In this document: one piece after another, positions 14,049 to 14,746 of the stretch
Position numbering within the stretch: position 1 is the first letter of the stretch
How the letters are laid out: every line of letters starts with the position of its first letter
Origin: Pseudomonadota bacterium
Lineage (GTDB): Bacteria > Pseudomonadota > Alphaproteobacteria > Rhizobiales > Kaistiaceae
Length of the DNA stretch: 14,746 bases
Direction of reading: 5' to 3'
NCBI GenBank assembly: GCA_023433185.1
Contig: JAEZEN010000094.1
Span: forward strand, 1 to 14,746
Notes under the pieces: model-generated
What the model was told of the DNA's origin: nothing
Database searches by the model: none
What the model saw: only the letters and a program-made list of their open reading frames with translations
Program-made: the position numbers and the translations under genes

Positions 14049-14746
14049 TGTCCTACGATGACGACCGTCCGAGCCGCCTGCTCGGCAGCGGCTCGCAGCT
14101 TCGGGTATCGTTCGAGTTCTTCCCGCCCAAGACCGAGGCGATGGAGGAGACGCTATGGAAGTCCATCGAGCGTCTCGCCCCGCTCGGTCCGTCCTTCGTC
14201 TCCGTCACTTACGGCGCCGGCGGCTCGACCCGCGAGCGCACCCACGCCACCGTTTCCCGCATCCTCCGCGAGACGGCGCTCGTCCCGGCGGCGCATCTCA
14301 CCTGCGTGGCCGCGACGAAACAGGAGGTCGACGACGTCGTCCGCGCCTATCGCGATGCCGGCGTCCGCCACATCGTGGCGCTGCGTGGCGATCCCGTGGC
14401 CGGGATCGGCACGGCCTTCACGGCCCATCCCGGCGGCTATGCAAGCAGCGCCGACCTGGTCGCCGGCATCAAGGCGATCGGTGACTTCGAGGTCTCCGTC
14501 GGCGCCTATCCCGAGAAGCATCCCGAGAGCGTCAGCCTCGACACCGACGTCGAGATGCTGAAGCGGAAGGTTGACGCGGGTGCCGACCGGGCGATCACGC
14601 AGTTCTTCTTCGACAACGACCGGTTCGAGGCCTATGTCGAGAAGGTCCGGGCTGCGGGCCTCGACATCCCCGTCGTGCCGGGAATCGTGCCGGTGCACAA
14701 CTTCACCCAGGTGTCGGGCTTCGCCCCACGCGCCGGCGCCGCGGTC
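14048..14746 (+). CDS. metF: 5,10-methylenetetrahydrofolate reductase, 3' end outside the window
   Basis: MetF is the FAD enzyme that reduces methylene-THF to methyl-THF, the methyl donor for methionine synthase. The 233 codons present are open to the window edge with no stop; a complete MetF is about 300 residues, so roughly 65-75 are missing. Diagnostic stretches match E. coli MetF: 'VSFEFFPPKT' with the catalytic Glu at residue 23, 'FVSVTYGAGGSTRERTH', 'AHLTC', 'HIVALRGD' with the flavin-tuning Asp at 115, 'AYPEKHPES', 'LKRKVDAGADRAITQFFFDN' and 'PGIVPVHNF'. GGGAG at 14035-14039 lies eight bases before the ATG, which overlaps the stop of the upstream regulator (TGATG). Expression is probably governed by that regulator through the palindrome near 13014-13036. 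Confidence 0.96.
   Translation, partial: MSYDDDRPSRLLGSGSQLRVSFEFFPPKTEAMEETLWKSIERLAPLGPSFVSVTYGAGGSTRERTHATVSRILRETALVPAAHLTCVAATKQEVDDVVRAYRDAGVRHIVALRGDPVAGIGTAFTAHPGGYASSADLVAGIKAIGDFEVSVGAYPEKHPESVSLDTDVEMLKRKVDAGADRAITQFFFDNDRFEAYVEKVRAAGLDIPVVPGIVPVHNFTQVSGFAPRAGAAV

Overview
The window is very GC-rich, densely coding chromosomal DNA with strong GC bias at third codon positions. Protein resemblances (sulfate ABC permeases, EttA, Tam, an ArsR-methyltransferase regulator next to metF) suggest an alphaproteobacterium, probably Hyphomicrobiales (Rhizobiales). That placement is inferred from gene content and protein style; no rRNA or tRNA is present to test it. I see no insertion sequence, phage gene, CRISPR array or tRNA.

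Layout. (1) 30-2789, minus strand: a sulfate uptake operon sbp-cysT-cysW that runs off the left edge, where a cysA ATPase gene would be expected. (2) 2790-3098: a 309-base region holding the sbp leader and promoter. (3) 3099-4160 (minus) and 4265-4753 (plus): a LuxR-type regulator divergent from a DUF4188 monooxygenase-like gene. (4) 4800-5328: a secreted-protein gene broken by an in-frame TGA and a frameshift. (5) 5447-7102: ettA, a ribosome-associated ABC-F ATPase. (6) 7107-7466 (minus): a HigA-type antitoxin/regulator with no HigB toxin gene beside it. (7) 7548-8969, plus: a signal peptidase I-like protein that has lost its catalytic residues, then a six-helix membrane protein. (8) 9052-11268 (minus): a SulP anion transporter fused to STAS and cyclic-nucleotide-binding-like domains, divergent from tam at 11366. 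(9) 11366-12943, plus: tam and a stand-alone B3/B4-domain protein. (10) 13056 to the right edge: an ArsR-methyltransferase fusion regulator overlapping metF by one base, preceded by an AT-rich palindromic region.

How the genes relate. Sulfur and one-carbon metabolism recur: high-affinity sulfate import (sbp-cysTW), a SulP anion transporter, two SAM-dependent methyltransferase-fold proteins, and metF, which feeds methyl groups to methionine synthesis. The regulator-metF pair fits a SAM/SAH-sensing circuit such as the SahR family.

The strongest oddity is the signal peptidase-like protein at 7548-8162. Its fold motifs are kept, but the nucleophilic Ser, the general-base Lys and the Ser that positions the Lys are replaced by Ala, Phe and Ala. 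This points to a conserved pseudoenzyme rather than a peptidase.
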